DNA of 35,500 nt from Methylobacterium sp. J-026 (lineage in GTDB: Bacteria; Pseudomonadota; Alphaproteobacteria; Rhizobiales; Beijerinckiaceae): NCBI RefSeq assembly GCF_022829585.1, contig NZ_JAKSYC010000349.1, positions 1 through 35,500 of the forward strand. The letters are read 5' to 3'. Of the stretch, positions 8,601 through 15,372 are shown in pieces. The notes beneath the pieces were generated by a model. That model was not told the origin of the DNA and did not search any database. It saw only the letters and a list, made by a program, of their open reading frames with translations. Position 1 is the first letter of the stretch. Each line of letters opens with the position of its first letter. Both the position numbers and the translations under genes were made by a program.

Positions 8601-10230
8601 CGACGGCGAGGCGGGCGGGCATCCGCTCCCGGCGATGCGCCACGGCGGCGGCGATGGCCGGGGCCCGGGCGGGCTCGGCCTCGAGCCGCTCGGCGTAGTC
8701 CAGGGCCAGCTCGTTCAGCGCGGCGCGGCTCTGGGCCGAGAGCAGCAGCACCTGGGCGGAGGCCCGGGGCGCCGCGGCGTCGGGCTTCGCCCAGGCGGGG
8801 GCGTCGGTGATCACGACGTGGGCGTTGGTACCGCCGAAGCCGAACGAGTTCACGCCGGCGAAGCGCTCGCGCGGGCCGCGGCTGATCGGCAGGGCCTTGC
8901 GCACGACGCTCAGGTTGAGTTCGTCGAACGGGATCTCGGGATTGAGCTCGGCCGCGTGCAGCGACGGCGGCACGAGGTCGTGCTCCAGGGCGAGCGTCGC
9001 CTTCATCAGGCCGGCGAGGCCGGAAACCGGCTCGGTGTGGCCGATATTGGTCTTGATCGAGCCGATCGGCAGCGGTGCCTGCCGGCCGCGACCGAGTTTG
9101 GAGCCGATGGCCGAGGCCTCGATCGGGTCGCCCACCGGCGTGCCGGTGCCGTGCGCTTCCATGAAGGCGAGGTCGTCGAGGTTGATCTCGGCCTCGCGGT
9201 AGACCTTCTCCAGCAGGGCGCCCTGGGCATAGCCCGACGGCAGGGAGATTCCGGTGGTGCGCCCGTCGGAGTTGATGCCGGAGGCCGCGACCACGGCGCG
9301 CACGGTGGCGCCGTTGCGCCGTGCGGCCTCGGCCGATTGCAGCACGAACACCACGCCGCCCTCCGAGCGCACATAGCCGTCGGCGTTCTTCGAGAACGCC
9401 TGGCACAGGCCGGTGCGCGAGAGCATCTGCGCGCTGGAGAAGCAGATGAAGTTGAACGGGCTGGCGAGCACGTTCACGCCGGCGACCACCGCCGTGTCGA
9501 CGCGGCCCGAGCGGATCGCCTGGACGGCGTTGTCGAAGGCGACGAGCGAGGACGAGCAGGCGGTGTCGACCGTGAAGCTCGGACCCTTCAGATCGAAGAT
9601 GTACGAGATGCGGTTCGAGATGATCGAGAGGGTGTTGCCGGTCGCCGCGTAGGCGTCGCCCGACGGCGCGTCGAGGATGCGCAAATTGCCGTAATCGAGG
9701 GACGAGGCGCCGACGAACACGCCGATATGGCTGCCGGCCACGCTCGACGGGCGCAGGCCCGCATCCTCGAGGGCTTCCCAGGTGAGCTCCAGCAGCATCC
9801 GCTGCTGCGGGTCCATCTGCTCGGCCTCGCGGGGCGAGATCCCGAACACCGCCGGATCGAACGACCACACGTCGTCGATGACGCCCGCCGCCCAGGTGTA
9901 GCTCTTGCCGCGCTCATGGGCCCGGGGATGCGCGAACCGCTCCAGGGAGAAGCGGTCGGCCGGTACCTTGCTGACGGCGCAACGCCCCTCGGAGAGGAGG
10001 TGCCATAGCCCGTCGACGCTCGGGGCCCCGGGCAGTCGGCATGCGCGTCCGACGATCGCAATATCTGTACGTTGTGTCACGTTCGGTTCGCACACGCTCG
10101 TTATCGGAAGTCGGCTCGGCTCTCGACGAGTGAGTACCCTCTCACCCCTTACTGTGGCACCATTGCGGTGTCCAACCAGCCCCGATGCCAGGTCATCCCC
10201 GCCCGGCGAAATTGCCGAAGGCTGTGACAT
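2638..10230 (-). CDS. rkpA: Highly reducing type I polyketide/fatty acid synthase (RkpA/WcbR-like)
   Basis: This 2530-residue single-module megasynthase has domains in this order. KS (about 55-480) carries Cys225 in 'DTACSSS', His360 in 'EAHGTGT' and His398 in 'KTNIGH'. AT (about 580-890) carries Ser671 in 'GHSVGE' and an 'AFHG' motif that favours malonyl. DH (about 940-1220) carries His971 in HxxxGxxxxP and Asp1135. A methyltransferase-like region with weak motif I (about 1270-1590) and a structural KR half (about 1595-1750) follow. ER (about 1800-2105) has 'GGAGGVG'. KR (about 2125-2340) has 'TGGLGGFG', Ser2262, Tyr2275 and Asn2279. ACP (about 2410-2475) carries Ser2443 in 'GLDSL'. There is no thioesterase, so the adjacent oxoamine synthase probably releases the chain. 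Size and order match rhizobial RkpA. The start is uncertain: GTG at 10080, just before 'TQRTDIAIVG', fits the KS edge better than ATG at 10230, and neither has a strong ribosome site. Confidence 0.88.
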   Translation of the reverse strand: MSQPSAISPGGDDLASGLVGHRNGATVRGERVLTRREPSRLPITSVCEPNVTQRTDIAIVGRACRLPGAPSVDGLWHLLSEGRCAVSKVPADRFSLERFAHPRAHERGKSYTWAAGVIDDVWSFDPAVFGISPREAEQMDPQQRMLLELTWEALEDAGLRPSSVAGSHIGVFVGASSLDYGNLRILDAPSGDAYAATGNTLSIISNRISYIFDLKGPSFTVDTACSSSLVAFDNAVQAIRSGRVDTAVVAGVNVLASPFNFICFSSAQMLSRTGLCQAFSKNADGYVRSEGGVVFVLQSAEAARRNGATVRAVVAASGINSDGRTTGISLPSGYAQGALLEKVYREAEINLDDLAFMEAHGTGTPVGDPIEASAIGSKLGRGRQAPLPIGSIKTNIGHTEPVSGLAGLMKATLALEHDLVPPSLHAAELNPEIPFDELNLSVVRKALPISRGPRERFAGVNSFGFGGTNAHVVITDAPAWAKPDAAAPRASAQVLLLSAQSRAALNELALDYAERLEAEPARAPAIAAAVAHRRERMPARLAVALDGKTDIAAALRAVGEGEDSPDAFTGTAVDRVAEVAFVYSGNGSQWAGMGREAYAENPAFRAAFDRVDTLFQSYADWSLKDALYAEDLDERLALTSVSQPLIFAIESASTAALRAKGLIPSYVLGHSVGEIAAAEAAGILSLEDAVRVIYYRSHHQETTHGQGTMAVLLMPAEEVESFLKDYPSLDIAAYNSPKAVTVAGPVADIDAALKALSRKRRRGRKLDLAYAFHGRLMDPTEKPLLRDLAGLKARTGTTAMVSTVTGSVLDGSNFGAGYWWRNIREPVRFSEAVQDATRRGARIFVEVGPRATLMSHVGDAVEPLGIETATVGVMHRKASGGDPIAKAVSAALVQGAQVDEALLFGDAPKGDVRLPTYPWQRRPFRLADTTEGVGAMSPRPYHPLIGSRTTFDGLEWNGFVDPATVPELEDHKVDGQVIMPGAGFVEMALACVREALRDDEVVLADFEIVAPMVFAEDALREVAVRLSGSGNGIQVLSRPRLTQTPWQIHAQAKIVEGTFSAPKVPELNGFSFETAGDHVLAGEALYAKALASGLAFGPSFQQVAMSARLDDATIVSDLLPAEPDSRYALVPNRLDACFHGLILLFADLLGENGGKAYIPVRFGEVRLLRPGAVIARSIIRTRRCNERSILADFTLLDAEGAVVATIREGRFQALRAKSGGDLSAFAISQVPELATEPTAIPMERRPSVAARLRPLAAEAKGPADAALSPGHLLLEGWATSLAYRLASGLAQGETVSVADRRVPEALRPWLLNALYALESSGLAERAGENWALGDGSALPAPDEIMRWIAGDHPDLSAELVLIADVGALVDRLLAGTLTDAPALPQGAIDAFVLRSATARHGADVVAKLIERSRVQLPKERALRVLQVGFGPLSAQAATFAAAAEARLTVFETDRRLAERARLSLGRAAAVVETAEELAPGSFDVILAAGSLHRGDRALPGQLAGALATGGLLVAVEPGASLFRDLVFGLTAGWFEEAVGGLPVGRLEDIEGWQRTLSAHGLVKVEVERAASANGDDLLLTAEAPVRPGPAAAQSFAFIIGSDDEFAAETASSLATLLVAGGVHVSIILDSETSLMELEKETPDTVVFLAGAFTRGGEAAERLRDRCLSLKRCIEHLGARQTRLWVVAPGATRDRGGQATNVEAGVWAFSRTLANEAPNLDVRRIDLSPEMSSKRASERLRDLILSGTPETEIVLDDERTQVVRFHAGRPQHRDPADAVPAEAARLERSNTGGLSEMVWGPAERRTPGKGELEIAVEATGLNFRDVLWALSMLPEEILEDGFAGPRLGLECAGRVTAVGPGVKGFKVGDPVVAFAQSGFATHIVVPDLVVAPMPQGLDPMAAATVPVAFLTAYYSLVSCARMRRGEWVLVHGGAGGVGLAALQIAKLKGARVIATAGSREKRALVKALGAEHVLDSRSLAFVDEVRAITGDGVDIVLNSLFGEAMERSLNALRPFGRFVELGKRDYVANTHIGLRPFRRNLSYFGVDLDQVIQHQGDDGARMFREVMALFNDGGLKPLPYQPFTAAETSDAFRLMQQSGHIGKIVISPPRAGTIMKDTRRPFTVSTEGVHLLTGGLGGFGLEAARWLIDRGARHLVLAGRKGAATDEAKAIVADLAGRGVSVTAKAVDITSRSSVDRLIAEIEQGGRKLAGVLHAAAVLQDGLIANIDAAALDAVIGPKVIGAQHLDAATRDRSLDYFVMFSSATTFIGNPGQGSYVAANGFMEGLARQRRRRGLPALAVAWGAIGDVGMLARNKAVMEGLAGRVGVTPMEARRCLDLMAEALGSQGTSPDEAVIAIAAMHWGKARERLATMRSPSYAELGSDQQAEAGGVQAINIGALLKGGDLDSVRKTVSDAIVEDIARILRLPKDDISRVRQLSEIGLDSLMGVELGASLQERFALDAPPAGLSSGMTVNELSESLIQAVSAPMDEAAGVAMSLVSKHVGGEIDAQMMAPLRELIEQTSSEIKETNS

Positions 10231-10450
10231 GTATTCATCAGAAGCTTATCCAATCCCGGGGCTCAGAACGCCAGGATAGGACGGGTCGACTGGTTTGAGA
10301 GACGCCTAGACGATCATCAGAAAGCCATAGTTTCGCGTCGCAGGCGGGGGACCGTCTACCGGCACGCCGCGCACGCCACGGAGAGATCTTCCAAATGGCC
10401 ACGCGGCACCGGCGCCGGTTCGGCATCGCGCGGACCGCTGCGGCCCCGGC
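10231..10450. other. Intergenic spacer upstream of the PKS gene
   Basis: This is 220 bp between ugd and the PKS gene, both on the minus strand. The part next to the PKS start is less GC-rich than its surroundings and probably carries the PKS promoter or leader. I see no ORF with family similarity, no terminator for ugd, and no clear -35/-10 pair. If the PKS starts at GTG 10080, the spacer is 150 bp longer. Confidence 0.4.
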
Positions 10451-11794
10451 TCAAGACGGATACGGCGCACGGGCGGCCCCGCTGCGTCCGACGCCGCAAT
10501 AGGCGAAACCGTGGCGCGTGGCGGTTTCAGGGTCGTAGATGTTGCGCAGGTCGACCAGCACGGGGGCGGATCCGCCCGACGCCATGGTCCGGCGCACCCG
10601 GTCGAGATCGAGCGCCCGGAAGGCGTTCCATTCGGTGACGATCACCAGGGCGTCGGCGCCCTCCGCGCAGGCATAGGGGCTCTCGGCATAATCCACCGTC
10701 GGCATCAAGGCGCGGGCCTGCGCCATCCCCTCGGGATCGTAGGCGCGCACCGCCGCGCCGGCATCCTGGAGCCCGGCCACGATCGCCAGCGACGGTGCGT
10801 CGCGCATGTCGTCGGTGTCGGGCTTGAAGGTCAGGCCGAGCAGGGCGACGGTCTTGCCGCGCACGGCGCCGCCGCAGGCCTTGATCACCTTGCGGGCCAT
10901 GGCGCGCTTGCGCTGGTCGTTGACCGCCACCACGGTCTCGACGAGGCGCAGCGGCGTGCCGGCATCCTGGGCGGTCTTGACCAGGGCCAAGGTGTCCTTC
11001 GGAAAGCACGAGCCGCCGTAGCCCGGCCCGGCATGGAGGAACTTCGACCCGATGCGGTTGTCCAGCCCGATGCCGCGGGCGACCTGCTGGACGTCGGCGC
11101 CGACCTCTTCGCACAGGTCGGCCACCTCGTTGATGAAGGTGATCTTCGCGGCCAAGAACGCGTTGGCGGCGTATTTGGTCAGCTCGGCGGTGCGGCGGCT
11201 CGTCACCAGGATCGGCGCGGCGTTGAGGTAGAGCGGCCGGCAGACCTCGCGCAGCACCGCCTCGGCCCGGGCCTCCTCGGTGCCGACCACGATGCGGTCG
11301 GGGCGCTTGAAGTCGGCGATGGCCGCGCCTTCGCGCAGGAATTCGGGGTTCGACGCCACGGAGAAGTCGGCGGCGGGATTGGTCTCGCGGATGATGCGCT
11401 CGACCTCGTCACCGGTGCCGACCGGCACGGTCGACTTGGTGATTACCACGGTGAAGCCCGACAGCGCCCCGGCGATCTCCCGGGCGGCGTCGAACACGAA
11501 GCTCAGATCGGCAAATCCGTCGCCCCGGCGGGACGGCGTCCCCACCGCGATGAACACCGCGCCGGCCTCCGCCACCGCCTCCCGCAGCGTCGAGCGGAAT
11601 GCGATCCGCCCCTGGCGGACGTTCTCGGAGACCAGCGCGTCGAGCCCGGGCTCGTAGATCGGCATGCGGCCTGCGTTCAGCGCGGCGATCTTGTCCGGGT
11701 CGCGGTCGATGCAGACCACGCTGTGCCCGAAATCGGCCAGGCACGCTCCGGAGACAAGGCCGACATAGCCGGCCCCTATCATCGCAATCCGCAT
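10451..11794 (-). CDS. ugd: UDP-glucose 6-dehydrogenase (Ugd/RkpK)
   Basis: This 447-residue enzyme oxidises UDP-glucose to UDP-glucuronate with two NAD+, a precursor of uronic-acid polysaccharides. It opens with the Rossmann motif 'IGAGYVGL', has 'IYEPGL' (about 46-51) and 'STVPVGT' (121-127), and carries catalytic Cys263 in 'GGSCFPKD'. The start is the ATG at 11794, where 'MRIAMIGAGY' begins and which is preceded by GGGAGG about 6 nt upstream. The longer frame to 12043 adds 83 residues of non-conserved sequence and is rejected. It lies upstream of and parallel to the RkpA-like gene, and rhizobial RkpK is the same enzyme in K-antigen synthesis. A GDP-mannose dehydrogenase is less likely given the overall motif match. 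Confidence 0.93.
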   Translation of the reverse strand: MRIAMIGAGYVGLVSGACLADFGHSVVCIDRDPDKIAALNAGRMPIYEPGLDALVSENVRQGRIAFRSTLREAVAEAGAVFIAVGTPSRRGDGFADLSFVFDAAREIAGALSGFTVVITKSTVPVGTGDEVERIIRETNPAADFSVASNPEFLREGAAIADFKRPDRIVVGTEEARAEAVLREVCRPLYLNAAPILVTSRRTAELTKYAANAFLAAKITFINEVADLCEEVGADVQQVARGIGLDNRIGSKFLHAGPGYGGSCFPKDTLALVKTAQDAGTPLRLVETVVAVNDQRKRAMARKVIKACGGAVRGKTVALLGLTFKPDTDDMRDAPSLAIVAGLQDAGAAVRAYDPEGMAQARALMPTVDYAESPYACAEGADALVIVTEWNAFRALDLDRVRRTMASGGSAPVLVDLRNIYDPETATRHGFAYCGVGRSGAARAPYPS

Positions 11795-12105
11795 CCGGCC
11801 CTCCCGGCAGCCAGCCCCCGGCTCGCTGCAATGCAGCATGGTCCGGGCGTCACGGCGGCGCAACCCGGGCGGCGCTGGATCGGATCCAGCCTGTCGCACG
11901 GACGCAACACACCGGAAGCATGACTGTTCTTTGACAATGCGGCCGTCGCGGCGGGCCGATTCCGCTCGGGCACCGCCTTTTCTTGCCCGGCCCCTGCCCG
12001 GATGCGGCTTCGCAGGGGCGGCGGCTTCCTGTAGAAGCGCCACCGCCCGACGGGTGTGGTCGAAGTCCCGCCCCGAGGCCCTGACCCAAGGATCGGCGAA
12101 GGACC
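11795..12105. other. Divergent intergenic region ugd / argB
   Basis: These 311 bp must hold the promoters of both ugd (-) and argB (+). A TTGACA hexamer occurs at 11931-11936 on the plus strand, but no convincing -10 follows at the usual spacing. ORFs here are extensions of flanking genes in GC-biased frames. I see no RNA gene or terminator. Confidence 0.35.
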
Positions 12106-13002
12106 GTGATGACCGAATTGCCGAACGTGCACGTGCGCGCCGAGGTCCTGGCCCAGGCGCTGCCCCACATGCAGCGCTACGACCAGGAGATCGTGGTGAT
12201 CAAGTACGGCGGCCACGCCATGGGCGACCGGTCCGCGGCCGAGGATTTCGCCGAGGACATCGTCCTCCTGGAGCAATCCGGGCTGAAGCCGATCGTCGTG
12301 CACGGGGGCGGCCCCCAGATCGGCAAGATGCTCGATCGGCTCGGCATCCAGTCCGAGTTCCGCGGCGGCCTGCGCGTCACCGACGCGGCCACCGTCGAGG
12401 TGGTCGAGATGGTCCTGGCCGGCCTGATCAACAAGCAGATCGTCGGCTGGATCTCGGCCGAGGGCGGACGGGCCATCGGCCTGTGCGGCAAGGACGGGAA
12501 CATGGTCCGGGCCAAGCGGGCGCTGAAGACCCTGGTCGATCCCGAGAGCCAAGAGGAGCAGACCATCGACCTCGGTCTCGTCGGCGAACCGGAGCATGTC
12601 GAGCGCGGCGTGCTCGACGCGGTGCTGAAGGCCGAGCTGATTCCCGTGCTCGCCCCGGTCGCCTACGGGGCGGACGGACAGACCTACAACGTCAATGCCG
12701 ACACCTTCGCGGGGGCTATCGCGGGGGCGCTCCGGGCCAAGCGCCTGCTGCTGCTCACCGACGTCCCGGGGGTGCTCGACAAGGACAAGAAGCTGATCCC
12801 GGAACTCACCGTGGAGGATTGCCGCCGCCTGATCGCCGACGGCACCATCACGGGCGGCATGATCCCCAAGATCGAGACCTGCATGTACGCGATCGAGCGC
12901 GGCGTCGAGGCGGTCGTCATCCTGGACGGCAAGGTCAACCACGCGGTGCTGCTGGAGCTGTTCACCGATTACGGCGCCGGCACGCTGATCCGGCGCGGCT
13001 GA
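12106..13002 (+). CDS. argB: Acetylglutamate kinase
   Basis: This 298-residue amino-acid kinase phosphorylates N-acetyl-L-glutamate, the second step of arginine synthesis, in the cytoplasm. Visible motifs are the N-terminal 'IKYGGHAMG' (about 32-40), 'VVHGGGPQI' (64-72), 'NVNADTFAG' in the middle of the protein, and 'LLLLTDVPGVLD' followed by 'GGMIPKIE' in the C-terminal part. This is the arginine-sensitive ArgB layout. Start codons are GTG 12106 or the adjacent ATG 12109; the GAAGGA at 12098-12103 fits the ATG better. It stands alone, with none of the other arg genes in the window. Confidence 0.97.
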   Translation: MMTELPNVHVRAEVLAQALPHMQRYDQEIVVIKYGGHAMGDRSAAEDFAEDIVLLEQSGLKPIVVHGGGPQIGKMLDRLGIQSEFRGGLRVTDAATVEVVEMVLAGLINKQIVGWISAEGGRAIGLCGKDGNMVRAKRALKTLVDPESQEEQTIDLGLVGEPEHVERGVLDAVLKAELIPVLAPVAYGADGQTYNVNADTFAGAIAGALRAKRLLLLTDVPGVLDKDKKLIPELTVEDCRRLIADGTITGGMIPKIETCMYAIERGVEAVVILDGKVNHAVLLELFTDYGAGTLIRRG

Positions 13003-13035
13003 AGCCGGTCGCCAAGCGATCGGGCGACCCGATTC

Positions 13036-13063
13036 GCGCGGGGCGGCAACTTCCGCTCCGCGC
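13036..13063 (+). terminator. Hairpin downstream of argB
   Basis: An 11-bp stem (13036-13046 with 13053-13063, one G-U pair, 6-nt loop) lies 33 bp after the argB stop. There is no T-tract, so it may stabilise or attenuate the transcript rather than act as a strong intrinsic terminator. Confidence 0.4.
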
Positions 13064-13167
13064 GCGCATTGTCCTGCTCCGGGTCAGCCCCGAGCAAGCC
13101 AGCCTTGCAAGCCTGGCCCCGTGGGTTCACTCATCCCCCCTGGGGATCACGATTCCAAAGGGATACG

Positions 13168-13908
13168 GTGCACCACCCCGGCAAGGCCCAGTTCACCACC
13201 TCCGGCGCGCGCGGGTTCGCCGATGTCGACACCTGGGTGTTCGACCTCGACAACACCCTCTATCCGAGCGACGCCCGGGTCTGGCCGCAGGTCGACGAGC
13301 GGATCACGCTCTACGTCATGGGGCTCTATGGGCTCGACGGGCTCTCGGCCCGCGCCCTGCAGAAACATTTCTACCACACCTACGGCACGACCCTGAAAGC
13401 CCTCATGGTCGAGGCGGATATCGATCCCCACGAGTTCCTCGACTTCGCCCACGACATCGACCATTCGGCGATCAAGCTCGACAAGGGCCTCGGCGACGCC
13501 ATCGAGCAGCTGCCGGGGCGCAAGCTGATCCTGACCAACGGGTCGCGCCGGCACGCCGAGAACGTGGCGGCCAAGCTCGGGATCCTCGACCATTTCGAGG
13601 ACGTATTCGACATCGCCGCCGCCGATTTCGTGCCGAAGCCCGAGCGGTCGACCTACGAGCGGTTCCTGCACGCGCACGGCGTCGAGCCGACCCGCGCGGC
13701 CCTGTTCGAGGACATCGCCCGCAACCTCGCCGTGCCGCACGACCTTGGCATGGCGACGGTCCTGGTGGTGCCCAAGATCGCCGATCCCTACCGGGAGGCG
13801 TTCGAGCAGGAGGCGGTGCGCGAGGCGCATATCGATCACATCACGGACGATCTGGCGGCCTTCCTATCCGGCTGCGTGCTGCCCGAGGCCGGCGCGGTGC
13901 CGGCCTGA
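13168..13908 (+). CDS. HAD-family hydrolase, pyrimidine 5'-nucleotidase-like
   Basis: This 246-residue haloacid-dehalogenase phosphatase has motif I 'FDLDNTLYP' (nucleophile Asp26, acid Asp28), motif II 'LTNGS' (about 122-126), motif III Lys157 in 'FVPKP' and motif IV 'FEDIARN' (Asp182). The combination and length match the SDT1/pyrimidine 5'-nucleotidase subgroup (TIGR01993-like), which dephosphorylates pyrimidine nucleotides. The chosen start is GTG 13168, because AAAGGGA lies at 13157-13163 and conserved sequence begins soon after; the frame is open upstream to 13069 without similarity. It sits between argB and rplS. The real substrate is not fixed by sequence. Confidence 0.85.
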   Translation: MHHPGKAQFTTSGARGFADVDTWVFDLDNTLYPSDARVWPQVDERITLYVMGLYGLDGLSARALQKHFYHTYGTTLKALMVEADIDPHEFLDFAHDIDHSAIKLDKGLGDAIEQLPGRKLILTNGSRRHAENVAAKLGILDHFEDVFDIAAADFVPKPERSTYERFLHAHGVEPTRAALFEDIARNLAVPHDLGMATVLVVPKIADPYREAFEQEAVREAHIDHITDDLAAFLSGCVLPEAGAVPA

Positions 13909-13954
13909 CGGCGCCAAGCGCGGCGCGGCTCTCATCGGCAATCGACAAGGCGGT

Positions 13955-13996
13955 GGCGATCCTGTAGAGAGCCGGCCAACTCACAACAGGATCGCC
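13955..13996 (+). promoter_or_regulatory. Perfect inverted repeat in the rplS leader
   Basis: A perfect 11-bp inverted repeat (13955-13965 with 13986-13996, 20-nt loop) begins 46 bp after the HAD gene stop and ends 59 bp before rplS. It lacks a T-tract. It may be an rplS leader structure or a terminator-like end for the upstream gene. Confidence 0.45.
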
Positions 13997-14055
13997 GAAA
14001 TCCTGGTGCCCGCCGCCCATGAGGGGCAGCGCGGCGCAACGGCCGGAGCTTTGTC

Positions 14056-14487
14056 ATGAACATCATCGAGCAGCTGGAGCGCGAGGAAGTCGCGCGCCTC
14101 GCCAAGACCATTCCCGATTTCGAGCCGGGCGACACGCTCATCGTCAACGTTCGCGTGAAGGAAGGCGAGCGCACCCGCGTCCAGGCCTACGAGGGCGTCT
14201 GCATCGGCCGCCAGGGCGGCGGCCTCAACGAGAGCTTCACGGTCCGCAAGATCTCCTACGGCGAGGGCGTGGAGCGCGTCTTCCCGGTGCATTCCCCCAT
14301 GATCGATTCGATCAAGGTGGTCCGCCGGGGCAAGGTGCGCCGCGCCAAGCTATACTACCTGCGCGACCGCCGCGGGAAGTCGGCCCGCATCGTCGAGCGC
14401 ACCGACCGCTACAAGGCCAAGGACAACGCGGGCAAGGACAACGCGGGCAAGGGCACCCCGGCCGAGGCGCCCGCCGCCGCCGAGTGA
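14056..14487 (+). CDS. rplS: 50S ribosomal protein L19
   Basis: This 143-residue protein carries the bL19 core: 'PDFEPGDT' near the N-terminus, 'RVQAYEGVCI' in the middle, 'FTVRKISYGEGVERVFP', and the basic 'RRGKVRRAKLYYLRDRRGK' segment. L19 sits at the 30S-50S interface of the ribosome. The core ends near residue 120. The remaining tail is Lys/Ala/Pro/Glu-rich and contains two copies of KDNAG encoded by a 15-bp tandem repeat, making the protein somewhat longer than the common 115-130 residues. The usual upstream partners (rpsP, rimM, trmD) are not present here, so rplS probably has its own promoter in the gap after 13908. Confidence 0.97.
   Translation: MNIIEQLEREEVARLAKTIPDFEPGDTLIVNVRVKEGERTRVQAYEGVCIGRQGGGLNESFTVRKISYGEGVERVFPVHSPMIDSIKVVRRGKVRRAKLYYLRDRRGKSARIVERTDRYKAKDNAGKDNAGKGTPAEAPAAAE
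14419..14448 (+). repeat. 15-bp tandem duplication in the rplS 3' end
   Basis: Two exact copies of a 15-bp unit (14419-14433 and 14434-14448) encode KDNAG twice in the L19 tail. The frame is kept, so this is a length polymorphism candidate in a disordered tail. Confidence 0.8.
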
Positions 14488-14529
14488 TCGACGCACGGCC
14501 GGCCTCGCCGCGCCGGCGCCATATCGCGG

Positions 14530-14558
14530 CCCGCTCCGATTGCTCGGGGCGGGTTTTT
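14530..14558 (+). terminator. Intrinsic terminator of rplS
   Basis: The stem pairs 14530-14538 with 14545-14553 (9 bp including one U-G pair, 6-nt loop) and is followed directly by five T residues at 14554-14558. It lies 42 bp after the rplS stop and just before the convergent membrane-protein gene. Confidence 0.85.
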
Positions 14559-14577
14559 CTTTGGGTGCCGCGCGCCG

Positions 14578-15360
14578 TCACGCCGCCCGCGGGCGGCGGC
14601 GCGCGAACAGCCAGGGCAGGACGCAGGCCGCCGAGACGGCGATCGAGAGGGCGTAGGCCAGGATCGGATCGACCTGCCCGAGCGTCAGGTGAACGCAGAT
14701 GTAGAAGGCGAGCACGCCGAACGCGCCCTGGGCACTGCCGCGCACCACCTCGAGCGAGGCGCCGACCCCGTCCTGCAGACGGGCGAAGACGATGAGCGGC
14801 CAGGAGATGATCGGGATCGGCGCCAGGACGCCGCTCAGGCCCGACCCGAGGCGGGGCGCCAGGGTCGAGACCAGCAGGACCAGGGCGGTGGCCGCCGCCA
14901 GCCGGGCCGGCATGTCCCAGCGCGGGGGTCGCGCATCGCGGACCGGCGCGGCGGCCTCGGGGGCCGGCCGGCACAGGGCGATGACGGCCGCCATCGCCGG
15001 GAGGTCGATCACTGTCGCGAGCCACAGGCCCGGCCGGACGAGCCCGTGCAGCAGGGCGCCCCCCAGCACGAAGGCCGCCAGGGCGAGGGCGACGGCCGCG
15101 ACGGCGCCGATCCGCCGAGCGCAGAGAACGTAGGCCAGGTAGCAGGCCGTCACCGCCCCCAGCCCCTCCACCGACCCGACGGCGGCATCGGCGGCGAAGC
15201 GCTCGCCCTGCTCGGCGGCAAGGTAGATCGAGATCGGCGCCGAGGTGAGCGGCAGGCCGGAGAGCAGGCCGCCGACGAGGCTGCCCCAGCGGCGCGCCGC
15301 CGCCGACACGGCCCACATCAGCGTCGGGGTGACAAAGATCTTGGCGGCGATCAGGCTCAT
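14578..15360 (-). CDS. Integral membrane protein of unknown function
   Basis: This 260-residue protein is dominated by hydrophobic stretches, about eight predicted membrane segments, separated by a short charged loop near residues 135-148 ('PEAAAPVRDARPPRWD'). It ends in a basic tail ('RRRPRAA'). The segment 'GGLLSGLPLTSAPISIYLA' near residues 30-48 is the most distinctive. I do not recognise a family with certainty. It starts 12 bp after the 66-residue gene and is the last gene of a three-gene minus-strand operon led by the H4MPT-linked protein gene, so a role near C1 metabolism or transport is possible but only by association. Confidence 0.75.
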   Translation of the reverse strand: MSLIAAKIFVTPTLMWAVSAAARRWGSLVGGLLSGLPLTSAPISIYLAAEQGERFAADAAVGSVEGLGAVTACYLAYVLCARRIGAVAAVALALAAFVLGGALLHGLVRPGLWLATVIDLPAMAAVIALCRPAPEAAAPVRDARPPRWDMPARLAAATALVLLVSTLAPRLGSGLSGVLAPIPIISWPLIVFARLQDGVGASLEVVRGSAQGAFGVLAFYICVHLTLGQVDPILAYALSIAVSAACVLPWLFARRRPRAA

Positions 15361-15372
15361 GGCCGGCGCCGC

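Noticed and set aside
3151..10008. A 2285-codon open frame antisense to the PKS gene
   Set aside because: It mirrors the PKS codon pattern in a high-GC gene; its translation is Arg/Gly/His/Ala-rich low-complexity with no domains. Open antisense frames are expected at this GC content.
11795..12043. 83-residue N-terminal extension of UDP-glucose dehydrogenase
   Set aside because: The Rossmann motif begins at the ATG at 11794 with a good ribosome site; the extension is basic and not family-like.
13069..13167. 33-residue extension of the HAD hydrolase
   Set aside because: A ribosome-binding sequence AAAGGGA directly precedes GTG 13168, and the extension shows no similarity.
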